Source: an uncultured Eubacteriales bacterium (GTDB lineage Bacteria; Bacillota; Clostridia; Christensenellales; Christensenellaceae). From it: a DNA stretch of 34,620 bases. This document shows positions 23,647 to 33,284 of the stretch, in pieces. Under the pieces are notes generated by a model. It was given only the letters and a program-made list of their open reading frames with translations, was not told where the DNA came from and did no database searches. Position 1 is the stretch's first letter, and each line of letters opens with the position of its first letter. Made by a program: the position numbers and the translations under genes. The stretch lies in the NCBI GenBank assembly GCA_900545085.1, contig UQXU01000010.1:1-34620 (forward strand), in the 5' to 3' direction.

Positions 23647-26600
23647 TCAGCTATACACTCTTATGCTGCTGCCTTCGGAAGATTTTTTAACCTCTATCCC
23701 GCGAGGAATATTCTCTCTCAGAAGAGCGACGTGAGATATTATACCTATCAGATTTTTGTCCGCATTCACCGCGGAGAGAATATCCAGCGCATCTGCTACA
23801 GATTTTTCATCTAAAGTGCCGAATCCTTCATCTATAAACAGCGCTTCCATGCTCACGGCGCTTGACTGCATCTGCACGACCGCCTTCAGCCCGAGCGAGA
23901 GCGAAAGCGCCACCAGAAATTTTTCCCCTCCGGACAGCGTAGACGCGGCACGAGTCTGACCTGAAAAACCGTCGATCACCTCTAATTCTAAACCCGTCTT
24001 TTTTTTCTTGCCTTCTTTTGCGTCTGTGCATATCAGCTTATATCTTCCGCCGTGTACTTCTTCCAGAAGCTTATTCGCCTGCGCCGCGACTTCATTCATC
24101 ATAAGACTCAGTACAAACCGACTCAAGCTGACTCCGCTGGTTCCGCGCAATTTGACTGCAAAATCCTTCAGCTCTGCACATTCAGGGATTTGAACGCTGA
24201 GCTCGCGTTCCATTTTTTTTATACTCTCCGTCTGAGCTGCAAGCTTTTTCAGCTGCTCGCTCAAAGCCGCTCCGTTTTCGAGGATTTGGTCATACCTCTG
24301 CTGTATATTCGATACTCTTTCCTCCGCGCTTGCGAGATCCGGTTTCTGTTTGTCTTTGAGTTCCAATTGCAGTCTCTCTGATTCCTGTATACAAAATCTC
24401 AGTCTTTCGCGCAGCTCGTCTCTCTCTGCCCGCGCCTTGATTATATTTTCCTGAGACATTACGCTTTGCTCTATCTGCTCCGCACTTTTGAACTCTGTCT
24501 GCACCATAGCAGCTTGCAACTTTTCCTGTGCAATAGTCTTTTCTGTACGTGTTCTTTCTGTTTCACGTTTCGCCGATGCAAATTGTGTTTTTGCTATCGC
24601 TTCCGCCTTTCTCGCCTCATTTGCTCTCTGCGTCAAATTCTCAAGTTCCTGCATTATACGCTGTTTTTCTGTTTCAGCTTCTTTCTTTTTGCGTTCTATT
24701 CCTGCTCTGTCCGCATTCTTCGGCAGACCGGACGCTATCTGACTGCATACCGTCTCGGCTTTTGTAGTTTCCGTTTGCAGCTCTGACAATTCCATCTCTG
24801 CGCGCAGACTCTGATTCTCAATTTCCTCCAGTTTTTCGCACAGTTTTTTGAAATAATCCCGGTTTTCCAGAGCTTTCTGCTTTATTTTAAGCTGCTCCGC
24901 CTTTTCCTCCAGACCTTTTCCCTCATCGGGCAGCTCTGAGATTTCCGCCTTAATTCTCTTATATTGATTTCTGGAATCTTCAAGCTCGCTTTTGCTTTTG
25001 CTGCGTTCGTCTACAGCTATTAATCTTTGTTTTCTCAAATCTTCCAACGCGCTGTGCAGCGAATCCGGACGCTCTGCGTTTGTTCTGTTGCCCAAGGCAT
25101 ACGACTTGTCGCCATGCGCGCTTCCGCATACCGGACATACGCCTTCCGTCCAGTTCTCCGCTACTATCGCAGCCGCGTTTCCAATATATGCTTGATATGC
25201 GTCCTTATATTCCGATTCTGCCTTAGCTATTCCGGCGTCTAAATCAAAGACTCGCGCCTCCGCCGCTTCGCTGGCTTTTCTCAGTGCTTTTCCTTTGGAT
25301 TCTATCGCAGCCATCTCCTTGATAAGCCTTCTTCTCTTATTCTGATTTGCCAGCTTAGTCTCCAAAAGCTCAAGCTCTATCTTCGCTTTCTCAGCCTCCT
25401 GCATCTCAAAGCTCAGCTTGTCTATGTTTTTATTTAGCTCAACTTTTTCAGCTTTAAGTCTTTCGTTCTTTTCTTTTTCCGCTGCGAGCTTTTTTCTCAG
25501 CTCGTCGCGTATCTTTTCGTTGGTTTTCAGGCTGTCCAGCTGTGACATTTTTCGTTCAAGCTCCGCCGTTTCTTCCGAAAGTTCGGTTTTTTTCGTTTCC
25601 AACTCAGGCCGCTGACCTTCTTTCAGCTCCGCTTCTGTGCGCTGCTTCTCGGCTGACTCCAGCTTCTCCGCCATATGAGCCAGCTCCCGCTCTCTCTGTT
25701 CCAGCGCTTGTCTAGTTTGCATAAGAACATCACACAAAGGCTTTAATCTCTGCGCCTGTTCTGCCAGAGATAATCTTCTTTCCAGCTGCTTTATCCTGCC
25801 TTCACTCTGCATGGCGGCGTTCAAATTCTCGTTTGCTTTGTCCAACCTTGAAAACCGCTCTGAAAGATCGCGCACCATATCTCTGCTCTGAATTTCTTTT
25901 GCCAGCTCCGCCTTTGCTTTTTTAAGCTCCGCGCGCATTTCATCGCGCTGTTTTTCCATTCGCTCCAGCTTTTCATTCATATCTTTAGATGATTCCGCCC
26001 CTGCCTGACGTATCAGCTCTTCTACAAGCTTGCGCTTGCTCTCTATTATATTGTTCTCGGCGTTAGCTTTCTGAACTATAATCTCCGATATCTTTTTCCA
26101 TCTGTCCGCGCCGAAAAGAGTCGAAAGTATCTTTTCCTTTTCCTCTGACGGAGCCACAAGAAGTCTTTCAAATTTGCCTTGCGGAAGTATTGCAACCTGA
26201 CGGAATTGTTCATAAGTCAGACCTATTATCTCACAAGCATATTTCTTCATCAGCTGCTTTTTCATGTTTGCAGAAAAAGGCTTCATCACGCCGTCGTGCA
26301 TCTCGCCCGCGCTGCACATTTCGTCAAATTCAGTGCCTCCGTTTTTTTTCTTCTTCACGCGCAGCCAGCGTTCAAATTTATATTCTTTCCCTCTTTGTGA
26401 GAACATGAGCGAGACAGATGTAACGGCGTCCTCACGCGCATATTGACAACGCAGAGCGCTCAATTCGCTCCTGCCGTCTCCGCCGCTGCTTTCGCCGTAA
26501 AGAGCGTATGTAAGCGCATCCAGTATTACCGTTTTCCCCGATCCCGTCTGACCATGAATCAAAAACAGCCCCGAAAGCTGAGTAAAATCTATCGTCTGCT

Positions 26601-26649
26601 CATCGGCGTATGGTCCGAAAGCACTAAGCCGAAGCTTTATTGGTCTCAA
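23647..26649 (-). CDS. sbcC: Exonuclease SbcC (Rad50-like ATPase)
   Basis: SbcC is the ATPase partner of the SbcD nuclease; the complex cuts DNA hairpins and protein-blocked ends. The 1000 residues show a Walker A GQTGSGKT (33-40), Q-loop region (YEQFRQVAILPQGKF, 146-160), two long coiled-coil arms (about 190-495 and 525-860), and a zinc hook CPVC (505-508) between them. The second ATPase half has the ABC signature LSGGE (905-909) and Walker B LFIDEGFGTLD with E941, then the H-loop region IISHV. The start is TTG at 26647-26649, seven bases after GGAGG; no nearer ATG fits. It is 70 bp after sbcD. Length is typical. Confidence 0.96.
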   Translation of the reverse strand: MRPIKLRLSAFGPYADEQTIDFTQLSGLFLIHGQTGSGKTVILDALTYALYGESSGGDGRSELSALRCQYAREDAVTSVSLMFSQRGKEYKFERWLRVKKKKNGGTEFDEMCSAGEMHDGVMKPFSANMKKQLMKKYACEIIGLTYEQFRQVAILPQGKFERLLVAPSEEKEKILSTLFGADRWKKISEIIVQKANAENNIIESKRKLVEELIRQAGAESSKDMNEKLERMEKQRDEMRAELKKAKAELAKEIQSRDMVRDLSERFSRLDKANENLNAAMQSEGRIKQLERRLSLAEQAQRLKPLCDVLMQTRQALEQRERELAHMAEKLESAEKQRTEAELKEGQRPELETKKTELSEETAELERKMSQLDSLKTNEKIRDELRKKLAAEKEKNERLKAEKVELNKNIDKLSFEMQEAEKAKIELELLETKLANQNKRRRLIKEMAAIESKGKALRKASEAAEARVFDLDAGIAKAESEYKDAYQAYIGNAAAIVAENWTEGVCPVCGSAHGDKSYALGNRTNAERPDSLHSALEDLRKQRLIAVDERSKSKSELEDSRNQYKRIKAEISELPDEGKGLEEKAEQLKIKQKALENRDYFKKLCEKLEEIENQSLRAEMELSELQTETTKAETVCSQIASGLPKNADRAGIERKKKEAETEKQRIMQELENLTQRANEARKAEAIAKTQFASAKRETERTRTEKTIAQEKLQAAMVQTEFKSAEQIEQSVMSQENIIKARAERDELRERLRFCIQESERLQLELKDKQKPDLASAEERVSNIQQRYDQILENGAALSEQLKKLAAQTESIKKMERELSVQIPECAELKDFAVKLRGTSGVSLSRFVLSLMMNEVAAQANKLLEEVHGGRYKLICTDAKEGKKKKTGLELEVIDGFSGQTRAASTLSGGEKFLVALSLSLGLKAVVQMQSSAVSMEALFIDEGFGTLDEKSVADALDILSAVNADKNLIGIISHVALLRENIPRGIEVKKSSEGSSIRVYS

Positions 26650-26719
26650 TTTAAATCCTCCGTAAACATTTCCCTACATTAAGTATGACAGCTATGACAG
26701 CTCAATCCCGCTTTTCTCT

Positions 26720-27817
26720 TCACAGCATAGCCTCCGCGCAGGCGTCAAGAAACCATTTCAACTCGCGCTCGGAGGGTTTTCTTCCCGCGGCTTCTTTCAT
26801 GAATTCGACAAGAATATCCCCGTTCGTCAGAGAGCCTAATTCATCCGCAGTAATATCCGATTTGCCCACCTGCTGATGCATTCCGGTCATAGTCAGCATA
26901 TTTGGATATTTCTCTTTGAGCTGGTCGAATATCATGGCATCCTGTGCGTAATCGGTTACGCGAATGCGCATATAATCATCGCTCTCTCCCTGCATAAGCT
27001 CACTCAATTTTCCTTCTATTGTGCGGAATTTTTTGGCGCAGGGTATTTCTATATACTCGCGCGCCATATCTTCAGTATTCAGCACAGTTATGGACTTTAC
27101 CTGTCCTTCTTCTGCAAAAGAATATTGAAGCGGCGTTCCGCTGTACCTCGCCTTCGCAGATATATCCTGAGGCTTATGCAGATGACCCAAAGCGACATAA
27201 TCCACAAGCTCAAATATATCAGAGCCAAGCATAGCCACTCCGCCCACGCACGCGGCTCTGTCGCTTTTGCTCGTCTCTCCTCCGCGCAGAAACGTATGCG
27301 CCATGAGTACACTGGGCACGCCCTCCTCGGGCCGCACAGTCTCCATTATGCGCCGCGATGCTTCATTCATGCTTTTTATTTCCGGATCAGACAGCGCATA
27401 TCTGGCGTCATCCAAGTTAAAATACGGAAGCATAAATACATCCGCAATTTCACCTTTCTTTTCTATTCTCACTCTCGGCACAGGGACAGCAAGACGCCCT
27501 GCTATATGCAAGCCTGCCCGGCTCAGCAATCCCGACAAGGACGACAAGCGCTCCGCTCCGTCGTGATTGCCCGCTATTATGCAGACTTTTACGCCTACAT
27601 CTATACATAGTTTTTCCAGCATACGGTCATACAGCTCTATCGCCTCCGGAGAGCCTATGGCTCGGTCATATACATCTCCCGATATAAGCACGGCCGCTGC
27701 GTCGACATCACGCGCAGTCTGAGTCAAGAAATTTATAAACTCCGCCTGCTCCTCATACATAGATTTGCCTAAAACATTTATTCCCAAATGTAAATCAGAT
27801 ATATGTATCAGTTTCAT
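26720..27817 (-). CDS. sbcD: Exonuclease SbcD (Mre11-like nuclease)
   Basis: SbcD is the metallophosphoesterase nuclease of the SbcCD complex. In 365 residues it shows all the Mre11 phosphoesterase motifs: SDLHLG (7-12), SGDVYDR (46-52), AGNHDG, AHTF and GHLH. The C-terminal part (about 275-365) is the capping domain and SbcC-binding region. The ATG (27815-27817) overlaps the stop of the upstream redox protein gene by four bases (ATGA), so the two are translationally coupled; sbcC follows after 70 bp. Confidence 0.96.
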   Translation of the reverse strand: MKLIHISDLHLGINVLGKSMYEEQAEFINFLTQTARDVDAAAVLISGDVYDRAIGSPEAIELYDRMLEKLCIDVGVKVCIIAGNHDGAERLSSLSGLLSRAGLHIAGRLAVPVPRVRIEKKGEIADVFMLPYFNLDDARYALSDPEIKSMNEASRRIMETVRPEEGVPSVLMAHTFLRGGETSKSDRAACVGGVAMLGSDIFELVDYVALGHLHKPQDISAKARYSGTPLQYSFAEEGQVKSITVLNTEDMAREYIEIPCAKKFRTIEGKLSELMQGESDDYMRIRVTDYAQDAMIFDQLKEKYPNMLTMTGMHQQVGKSDITADELGSLTNGDILVEFMKEAAGRKPSERELKWFLDACAEAML

Positions 27818-28224
27818 ACTATCTCCCTAATGAACTCCGCCGCAAACTCTATACTCCTGCATGTAAGGTTCTCACACATATGAGGCTCGTCATCTGCATT
27901 AAATCCGCCCGGTCTAAGTTCGCAGCACGTTAAAGCGCCGAACTTTTCTGTATATCGTCCGGCAAAATCCTTGCATTTTTCCGCAATTTCTTCGTTTCTC
28001 CATCCCTTTTCACTCAGATACACGCCTAAAAACATGAGCGCGCCTTCCACAAGACCGCACTGCGCCCGAAATCCGCCTGCGCCGTGCATACCTGCGGCCG
28101 CATTCATTGTCTGTACCAAAAGCTCAACCTCAAAAATACCGCTCAAACACATAAGCGTGGTTTGAGCACAATTTGTATCGTATTTCCAATATTGTTCGTG
28201 TACTGTATCTTCAATATATTTCAT
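27814..28224 (-). CDS. C_GCAxxG_C_C family redox-type protein
   Basis: A 136-residue soluble protein of the C_GCAxxG_C_C family, small cysteine-rich proteins common in anaerobes and thought to be redox active, with no known specific reaction. Cysteines are at 19 (NCAQ), 26, 56 (QCGLVEGALMFLG), 84, 100-101 (TCCELR), 117 and 122. The GMHGAGGFRAQCGLVEGA stretch matches the core of the family. AGAGGAT precedes the ATG. It overlaps sbcD by four bases and heads the sbcDC unit, an uncommon partner for a recombination nuclease. The name rests on the cysteine and glycine pattern, so function is open. Confidence 0.85.
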   Translation of the reverse strand: MKYIEDTVHEQYWKYDTNCAQTTLMCLSGIFEVELLVQTMNAAAGMHGAGGFRAQCGLVEGALMFLGVYLSEKGWRNEEIAEKCKDFAGRYTEKFGALTCCELRPGGFNADDEPHMCENLTCRSIEFAAEFIREIV

Positions 28225-28241
28225 AATATCCTCTCGGAATT

Positions 28242-28270
28242 ATTTTAGCATTAATTACCATAAAGCGCAA
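28242..28270 (-). promoter_or_regulatory. Promoter for the redox protein-sbcD-sbcC unit
   Basis: Minus strand: TTGCGC (28265-28270), 17-bp spacer, TGC-TAAAAT (-10 at 28242-28247, extended by TG). Distance to the ATG is short, so the leader would be about 12 nt, with AGAGGAT inside it. Confidence 0.72.
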
Positions 28271-28289
28271 TGCCATTAATAGGACATAA

Positions 28290-28322
28290 GAAAGCCGCGT
28301 CGGAATTTTCTCCGGCACGGCT
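28290..28322 (-). terminator. Terminator after the ClpP/TepA-like gene
   Basis: Stem arms near 28293-28304 and 28311-28322 (AGCCG...CGGA with one mismatch and one G-U), followed on the minus strand by TTTCTTAT. It separates the protease gene from the redox-sbcDC unit. Confidence 0.75.
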
Positions 28323-28332
28323 TATAAAACAA

Positions 28333-28977
28333 TTATTGCATCATAGATTTCAGCTTTGCAAACGCATCCGACAGTCCGCCCACCGCGTCTATTAGTCCAC
28401 ATTCCACCGTCTGCGCTCCTATCAGCACTGTCCCCGTATCATCCGCCATCATATCGGTATTGAACATCAGACTTTCAAAGCTATCTTTATCAATTTTAGA
28501 ATTGTCGCAGACAAAACGTATTATTCTCTGCTGCATTTTCGTATAATACGCAAACGCCTGCGGCACCGTTATGAACAGTCCATTCGTGCGCAGCGGATGC
28601 ACTGTCATGCTCGCAGTAGGTGCAATAAACGAGAAATCTGCGCTGACAGCCAGCGGCACGCCTATGCTGTGGCCTCCTCCCAAAACCAAAGAGACAGACG
28701 GTTTGCTCATGCCTCTTATCAGCTCTGCTATTGCCAGGCCCGCTTCTACATCTCCGCCCATTGTATTCATCAGAACCAAAAGGCCGTGAATATTGTCGTC
28801 CTGCTCAGCGTCCGTAAGCATTGGAATGACATGTTCGTATTTAGTCGTCTTGCTTTGCGGCGGCAGCTCATTATGTCCCTCTATCTGACCTATTATGTTT
28901 ATTACTTTTATTCCATCTTTATTTTCTACTTCGCCGGTCTCGCGCAGCTCTTCTGCCTGATTGCTATCTTGGTTCAT
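28333..28977 (-). CDS. ClpP-like serine protease (TepA/YmfB type)
   Basis: A 214-residue protein of the ClpP/crotonase fold, similar to the TepA group (translocation-enhancing protein, near ftsK in Bacillus). It has the substrate-strand motif NTMGGDVEAG (71-80), the catalytic serine S104 in GGGHSIGVPLA, and the catalytic histidine H127 in MTVHPLR. There is no Clp-ATPase docking feature I can judge and no signal peptide, so it is probably cytoplasmic. The first 20 residues are polar and variable. The ATG is preceded by GAGGT. It is a single-gene unit between two terminators. TepA is tentatively linked to degrading signal peptides or Sec substrates; the role here is by family only. Confidence 0.88.
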   Translation of the reverse strand: MNQDSNQAEELRETGEVENKDGIKVINIIGQIEGHNELPPQSKTTKYEHVIPMLTDAEQDDNIHGLLVLMNTMGGDVEAGLAIAELIRGMSKPSVSLVLGGGHSIGVPLAVSADFSFIAPTASMTVHPLRTNGLFITVPQAFAYYTKMQQRIIRFVCDNSKIDKDSFESLMFNTDMMADDTGTVLIGAQTVECGLIDAVGGLSDAFAKLKSMMQ

Positions 28978-29039
28978 TTGCTATACCTCGCTTTTTTGCT
29001 TAGTATGGCTTTATAGCTTTTAAAACATTCATTTAATTA

Positions 29040-29070
29040 AATAAACCTGCCCTATATAAACAGGGCAGGT
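29040..29070 (-). terminator. Terminator of the V-ATPase operon
   Basis: Perfect 9-bp stem ACCTGCCCT / AGGGCAGGT (29045-29053 and 29062-29070), 8-nt loop, followed on the minus strand by TTATTTAATT. A second smaller hairpin (AAAGCTA/TAGCTTT, 29074-29095) overlaps the end of the atpD gene just before it. Confidence 0.85.
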
Positions 29071-29093
29071 CCCAAAGCTAGAGGGAGTTAGCT

Positions 29094-29720
29094 TTAGTTC
29101 ATCATTTCTTTCGTCTTCATCAGACGAGTTAAATTGCCGCGCTCGTTCTCGTCGAGCTTCATAGTGATATATTTTATCGTTTCTTCCATCTGAGGTATCA
29201 TTACATACTCCAGAGCGTTAACTCTGCGTCGTGTTTTTTCAATCTCGTCCGCAAGCATGTTGCACGTCTTCTCCAGCTGAGCAAGCTTCACCAGGCTGGG
29301 AAGAACAGACGCGAGCTTATCTACGGCAACGTCCAATTCCCCGACCGTTCCGAGCATACCATACGGGTAGAAGGAGTTAACTACCTCATGTTCCTCAAAT
29401 TCGATCTTCGGGACGTTCACGCTCATGATGTTTTCAAGCGACACCTCTATCTCACCTTTTCTCGCGGGAGCGAGCAGAGCGGCATTCATTTCTTCTTCGG
29501 ACATTGAAAGGCTGGCCATTGTAAAGCTCGTCAGAGCGACGCCAAGTTCCTTTTCCACTTGCTCACGCAACGACTTATTCTCTCGAATAAGCTGCATGAA
29601 GCGGCGCACCATCTCGTCGCGCTTGTCCTTGAGCAGCTTGTGCCCCCGCGCGGCGACCTTGAGTCTGTTTTTCAGCCTCGTCAGCTCCATGCGCGTAGGG
29701 TTAACTTTCATAATAGCCAT
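29094..29720 (-). CDS. atpD: V-type ATP synthase subunit D
   Basis: Subunit D is the central rotor stalk of the V/A-type ATPase. The 208-residue protein is almost entirely helical, with an N-terminal coiled coil containing NPTRMELTRLKNRLKVAARGHKLLKDKRDEM in two parts (7-37) and a C-terminal helix ending in the partner strand of the coiled coil, both typical. The likely start is ATG at 29718-29720, with AAGGTGAT upstream; an internal ATG three codons later is possible. It is the last gene of the operon, 9 bp after subunit B. Confidence 0.96.
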   Translation of the reverse strand: MAIMKVNPTRMELTRLKNRLKVAARGHKLLKDKRDEMVRRFMQLIRENKSLREQVEKELGVALTSFTMASLSMSEEEMNAALLAPARKGEIEVSLENIMSVNVPKIEFEEHEVVNSFYPYGMLGTVGELDVAVDKLASVLPSLVKLAQLEKTCNMLADEIEKTRRRVNALEYVMIPQMEETIKYITMKLDENERGNLTRLMKTKEMMN

Positions 29721-29729
29721 CTTATCACC

Positions 29730-31112
29730 TTAATCCTTCTTCTCCACCGGCATGAACTCATCGAGGTATTCATCTCTGATTCTCTTGAGCTCCGCTCTGG
29801 GCAGGATCTTCAGCAGATCCCAGCCGAGATCCAGCGTTTCTATAACGGAACGGTTGGTATCGTATCCCTGAGAAACATATCTCTTCTCGAATTCATCCGA
29901 GAATTTAGCGTAAAGCTTATCTACGTCGGAGAGCGCCGCCTCGCCCAGAATCTGTGACAATTCCTTCGCTTCTTTGCCTCGAGCGTATGCCGAGAAGAGC
30001 TGGTTCATCGTATCGGCATGATCCGGTCGAGTCTTGCCTTTGCCTATGCCTTTATCCTTCAAACGAGAGAGGCTGGGCAAAACGTCGATAGGCGGCGCAA
30101 TGCCCTTATGGTAAAGCTCACGTGAAAGTATGATCTGGCCTTCCGTGATGTAGCCTGTAAGGTCAGGAATTGGGTGTGTCTTATCGTCCTCAGGCATTGT
30201 CAATATAGGTATCTGTGTTATTGAGCCTTCCAAGCCTCTGATTCGACCGGCGCGTTCGTACATCGTCGCCAAGTCCGTATACAAATAGCCGGGATAGCCG
30301 CGGCGTCCGGGAACTTCCTTTCGCGCTGCGGAAATCTCACGCTGAGCCTCTGCATAGTTAGTGATGTCTGTTATTATTACGAGTACGTGCATACCCTTCT
30401 CATACGCCAGATACTCCGCCGCTGTCAGAGCCATACGCGGAGTTGCTATACGCTCGATAGCAGGGTCGTCCGCCAGGTTTATAAACAAAACTGTTCTATC
30501 TATTGCACCCGTGCGGCGGAAATCCTGAATGAAAAAGTCCGCTTCCTCGAAAGTAATACCCACAGCCGCAAATACAACCGCAAACTTTGAATCTGCATTG
30601 AGAACCTTAGCCTGACGTGCAATCTGAGCTGCAAGTTGAGCATGAGGCAGACCTGAACCTGAAAACACCGGCAGCTTCTGACCGCGAACCAGCGTGTTCA
30701 GCCCGTCGATAGCAGAGATTCCCGTCTGGATAAACTCCGAAGGATATTCTCTGGCTGCGGGGTTGAGCGGTACGCCGTTTATATCCATGCGCATATCCGG
30801 TATTATAGCCGGGCCGTCATCTATGGGATTGCCCATGCCGTCGAATACGCGGCCGAGCATATCGTACGATACGGAAAGCTCTATTCCATGTCCCAAGAAC
30901 CGCGCTTTGCTCGTACTTATTTTCAAACCTTGAGATCCTTCGAAGAGCTGTACCATCGCCCTGTCTCCGTCAACCTCAAGTACCTTGCCATGGCGAATCT
31001 CGCCGTTTTCCTGTTCTATTTCCACCAGTTCGTCATATGTGACTCCCTGAACGCCTTCTACCAGCATCAGAGGACCTACAACCTCACGAATGGTGCGATA
31101 TTCTTTTTGCAT
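29730..31112 (-). CDS. atpB: V-type ATP synthase subunit B
   Basis: The 460-residue non-catalytic partner of subunit A in the A3B3 head. It has the ATPase-family beta-barrel (1-75) and nucleotide-binding fold but no P-loop: the equivalent position reads [19 protein letters not shown], the subunit B form. Other conserved stretches include [42 protein letters not shown] (in parts) and [26 protein letters not shown] lies seven bases before the ATG. It follows subunit A by 25 bp. Confidence 0.97.
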   Translation of the reverse strand: MQKEYRTIREVVGPLMLVEGVQGVTYDELVEIEQENGEIRHGKVLEVDGDRAMVQLFEGSQGLKISTSKARFLGHGIELSVSYDMLGRVFDGMGNPIDDGPAIIPDMRMDINGVPLNPAAREYPSEFIQTGISAIDGLNTLVRGQKLPVFSGSGLPHAQLAAQIARQAKVLNADSKFAVVFAAVGITFEEADFFIQDFRRTGAIDRTVLFINLADDPAIERIATPRMALTAAEYLAYEKGMHVLVIITDITNYAEAQREISAARKEVPGRRGYPGYLYTDLATMYERAGRIRGLEGSITQIPILTMPEDDKTHPIPDLTGYITEGQIILSRELYHKGIAPPIDVLPSLSRLKDKGIGKGKTRPDHADTMNQLFSAYARGKEAKELSQILGEAALSDVDKLYAKFSDEFEKRYVSQGYDTNRSVIETLDLGWDLLKILPRAELKRIRDEYLDEFMPVEKKD

Positions 31113-31137
31113 AAATTTTCTCCTTTATACAGCGATA

Positions 31138-32889
31138 CTACACCAGAGCGCTGAGTTCATCTTTCATCTGCTGGTCGATTTCTGCAAAGCGCTCATCTAC
31201 ATTGTCCTCACTAACGTATTTTGCACGGCCGATAGCTTCTCGAACGGGCAAAGCCACTATTTTTGAGAAATCCGCACCTTTATCCAAAGCCTCGAGAGCA
31301 AGGTGATAGAAATTGAGCACCATATGAAGCATACCGGCTTGCTTTTTGCCGGAAGCGTATGTATCGACTTCGTGGAAGGAGTTCTGCTGCAAATAGTCCT
31401 CTCTCAAGGATCTGGCAGCTTCCATCTTCAGCCTGTCTCCAAGTGAAAGCGCGTCTATACCTACGAGCTGTACCACTTCGTTGAGCTCCGCTTCCTCTTG
31501 GAGAAGAGTCATAGCTTCCAGTCTCATTGCGCCCCATTCGGGATCAATGTTATGGTCGAACCAGTCCTTCAACTGATCGTAATACAGAGAATAACTCGTC
31601 AGCCAGTCTATCGCAGGGAAATGACGTCTGTACGCCAGAGATGAGCTAAGCCCCCAGAATACTTTTACAATACGCAGCGTGGCCTGGGATACCGGCTCTG
31701 ATATATCGCCTCCGGGCGGGGAAACCGCACCGATAGCAGAAACGCAGCCCTCTCTTCCGCCAAGGCAAATTACACTTCCTGCACGCTCATAGAATTCAGC
31801 CAGACGCGAGGATAGATAAGCCGGGTAGCCTTCCTCGCCGGGCATTTCTTCCAGACGACCTGACATCTCGCGCAGAGCTTCTGCCCAGCGGGATGTGGAA
31901 TCCGCCATGATGGCGACTTTATATCCCATGTCTCTGTAATATTCTGCAAGCGTTATGCCCGTATAAATTGAAGCTTCTCGTGCGGCAACAGGCATGTCGG
32001 ACGTATTCGCAATGAGCACCGTGCGCTTCATCAGCGGTTCTCCGGATTTAGGGTCTGCCAGCTCGGGGAACTCGTTCAGAACCTCAGTCATCTCGTTGCC
32101 GCGCTCGCCGCAGCCTACATATATAATAATATCTGCGTCTGCCCATTTAGCGAGCTGATGCTGAATAACCGTCTTGCCGCTTCCGAACGGACCGGGAATA
32201 GCCGCAACGCCGCCTTTGGCAACGGGGAACAGCGTATCAATAACTCGCTGACCGGTTATCATCGGCTCGGTGGGAGTCATCTTTGTCTTGTAAGGACGGC
32301 CTCTGCGGACAGGCCAGCGCTGTACCATGGCCAGTTCTTTATCGCCGCGCTTCGTGCTGAGCTTAGCGATAGTTTCTTTTACGTTGTATTCGCCCTCTTC
32401 TGCCATCCATGTTATCTCGCCTTCATCGTTCGGCGGAGCCATGATAAGATGCTTTACCAGCGACGTCTCCTGAACCCAGCCCAGCTCGTCTCCGCCCGAG
32501 ACCTTGTCTCCGACCTTAGCCGTCGGGTGGAAGAGCCACTTCTTTTCCATATCTATTGCATCCGCTTCGATACCGCGCTCGATTCTGTTTCCTTGTGCTT
32601 TATAAATAATATCCAGCGGACGCTGTATTCCATCAAATATCGACTCGATCAGTCCGGGTCCAAGAGTAACGGACAGCGGACCGCCCGTACCTTCTACCGG
32701 TTCGCCCGGGCCGATACCCGCAGTTTCTTCGTACACCTGAATAGATGCTTTGTCGCCGCGCAGCTCTATAATCTCACCTATCAGCTTATGATTAGAGACG
32801 CGAACGACGTCGTACATCGTACAGTCTGCCATGCCCTCCGCCATGACGAGCGGACCGGAGACTTTTACGATCTTTCCTGTACCTTTCAT
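31138..32889 (-). CDS. atpA: V-type ATP synthase subunit A
   Basis: The 583-residue catalytic subunit of the V/A-type ATPase. It has an N-terminal barrel, the non-homologous insert region (about 110-190, [16 protein letters not shown]), the P-loop GPFGSGKT (233-240), the [13 protein letters not shown] catalytic-glutamate region, and [20 protein letters not shown] in two adjoining blocks, as in other bacterial NtpA. It forms the catalytic head with subunit B. The ATG is 48 bp after the subunit F stop, with an imperfect AAAGGCAGG ribosome site. Whether it pumps H+ or Na+ cannot be told here because the membrane K subunit is outside the window. Confidence 0.97.
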   Translation of the reverse strand: MKGTGKIVKVSGPLVMAEGMADCTMYDVVRVSNHKLIGEIIELRGDKASIQVYEETAGIGPGEPVEGTGGPLSVTLGPGLIESIFDGIQRPLDIIYKAQGNRIERGIEADAIDMEKKWLFHPTAKVGDKVSGGDELGWVQETSLVKHLIMAPPNDEGEITWMAEEGEYNVKETIAKLSTKRGDKELAMVQRWPVRRGRPYKTKMTPTEPMITGQRVIDTLFPVAKGGVAAIPGPFGSGKTVIQHQLAKWADADIIIYVGCGERGNEMTEVLNEFPELADPKSGEPLMKRTVLIANTSDMPVAAREASIYTGITLAEYYRDMGYKVAIMADSTSRWAEALREMSGRLEEMPGEEGYPAYLSSRLAEFYERAGSVICLGGREGCVSAIGAVSPPGGDISEPVSQATLRIVKVFWGLSSSLAYRRHFPAIDWLTSYSLYYDQLKDWFDHNIDPEWGAMRLEAMTLLQEEAELNEVVQLVGIDALSLGDRLKMEAARSLREDYLQQNSFHEVDTYASGKKQAGMLHMVLNFYHLALEALDKGADFSKIVALPVREAIGRAKYVSEDNVDERFAEIDQQMKDELSALV

Positions 32890-32937
32890 TCGTTTACCTG
32901 CCTTTACTCAGTAAGCAAGCAGCAAGCTGCCCGCTAG

Positions 32938-33249
32938 CTAGTCAAAAAATATGTTAGTTCCCACGGCTTTTTCGACATTCTCGGAGATTCTGGACATGCC
33001 GATTCCCAGCGTTCCTCTGTTCCCCGGGATGGGTATTATAGCCGGAAAGGGGGACGTTGCGTATGTGTTCACAGCTTCTTCCGCCATGGATACCGCCTGC
33101 TCTGTTACAAAAAGCACGGCATAGTCCTCCTTCGCTAACTTATGTATCGTGCGGCGAACCTCATCCGGATTCGTCACAGGAAATGTATCTATACCTAGAG
33201 CAGCAAAGCCTTTTACGCTCTGCTTATCTCCCACTACGCCAAGTTTCAT
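32938..33249 (-). CDS. atpF: V-type ATP synthase subunit F
   Basis: A 103-residue protein with the small Rossmann-like fold of subunit F, which sits on the rotor with subunit D and regulates activity. Typical features: MKLGVVGDKQSVKGFAALGI (1-20), the Asp/Glu-rich middle DYAVLFVTEQ, and PAIIPIPGNRGTLGIGM with the conserved IPIPG. A good AGGAGG precedes the ATG at 33247-33249. It lies 35 bp after subunit C and 48 bp before subunit A. Confidence 0.95.
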   Translation of the reverse strand: MKLGVVGDKQSVKGFAALGIDTFPVTNPDEVRRTIHKLAKEDYAVLFVTEQAVSMAEEAVNTYATSPFPAIIPIPGNRGTLGIGMSRISENVEKAVGTNIFFD

Positions 33250-33284
33250 AGGCGCCCTCCTTCCCTCTTGGGGCTGCCCCGCAG

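Noticed and set aside
26685..26702. Tandem 9-bp repeat ATGACAGCT between sbcD and sbcC
   Set aside because: Only two short copies with no further structure; too short to suggest a function.
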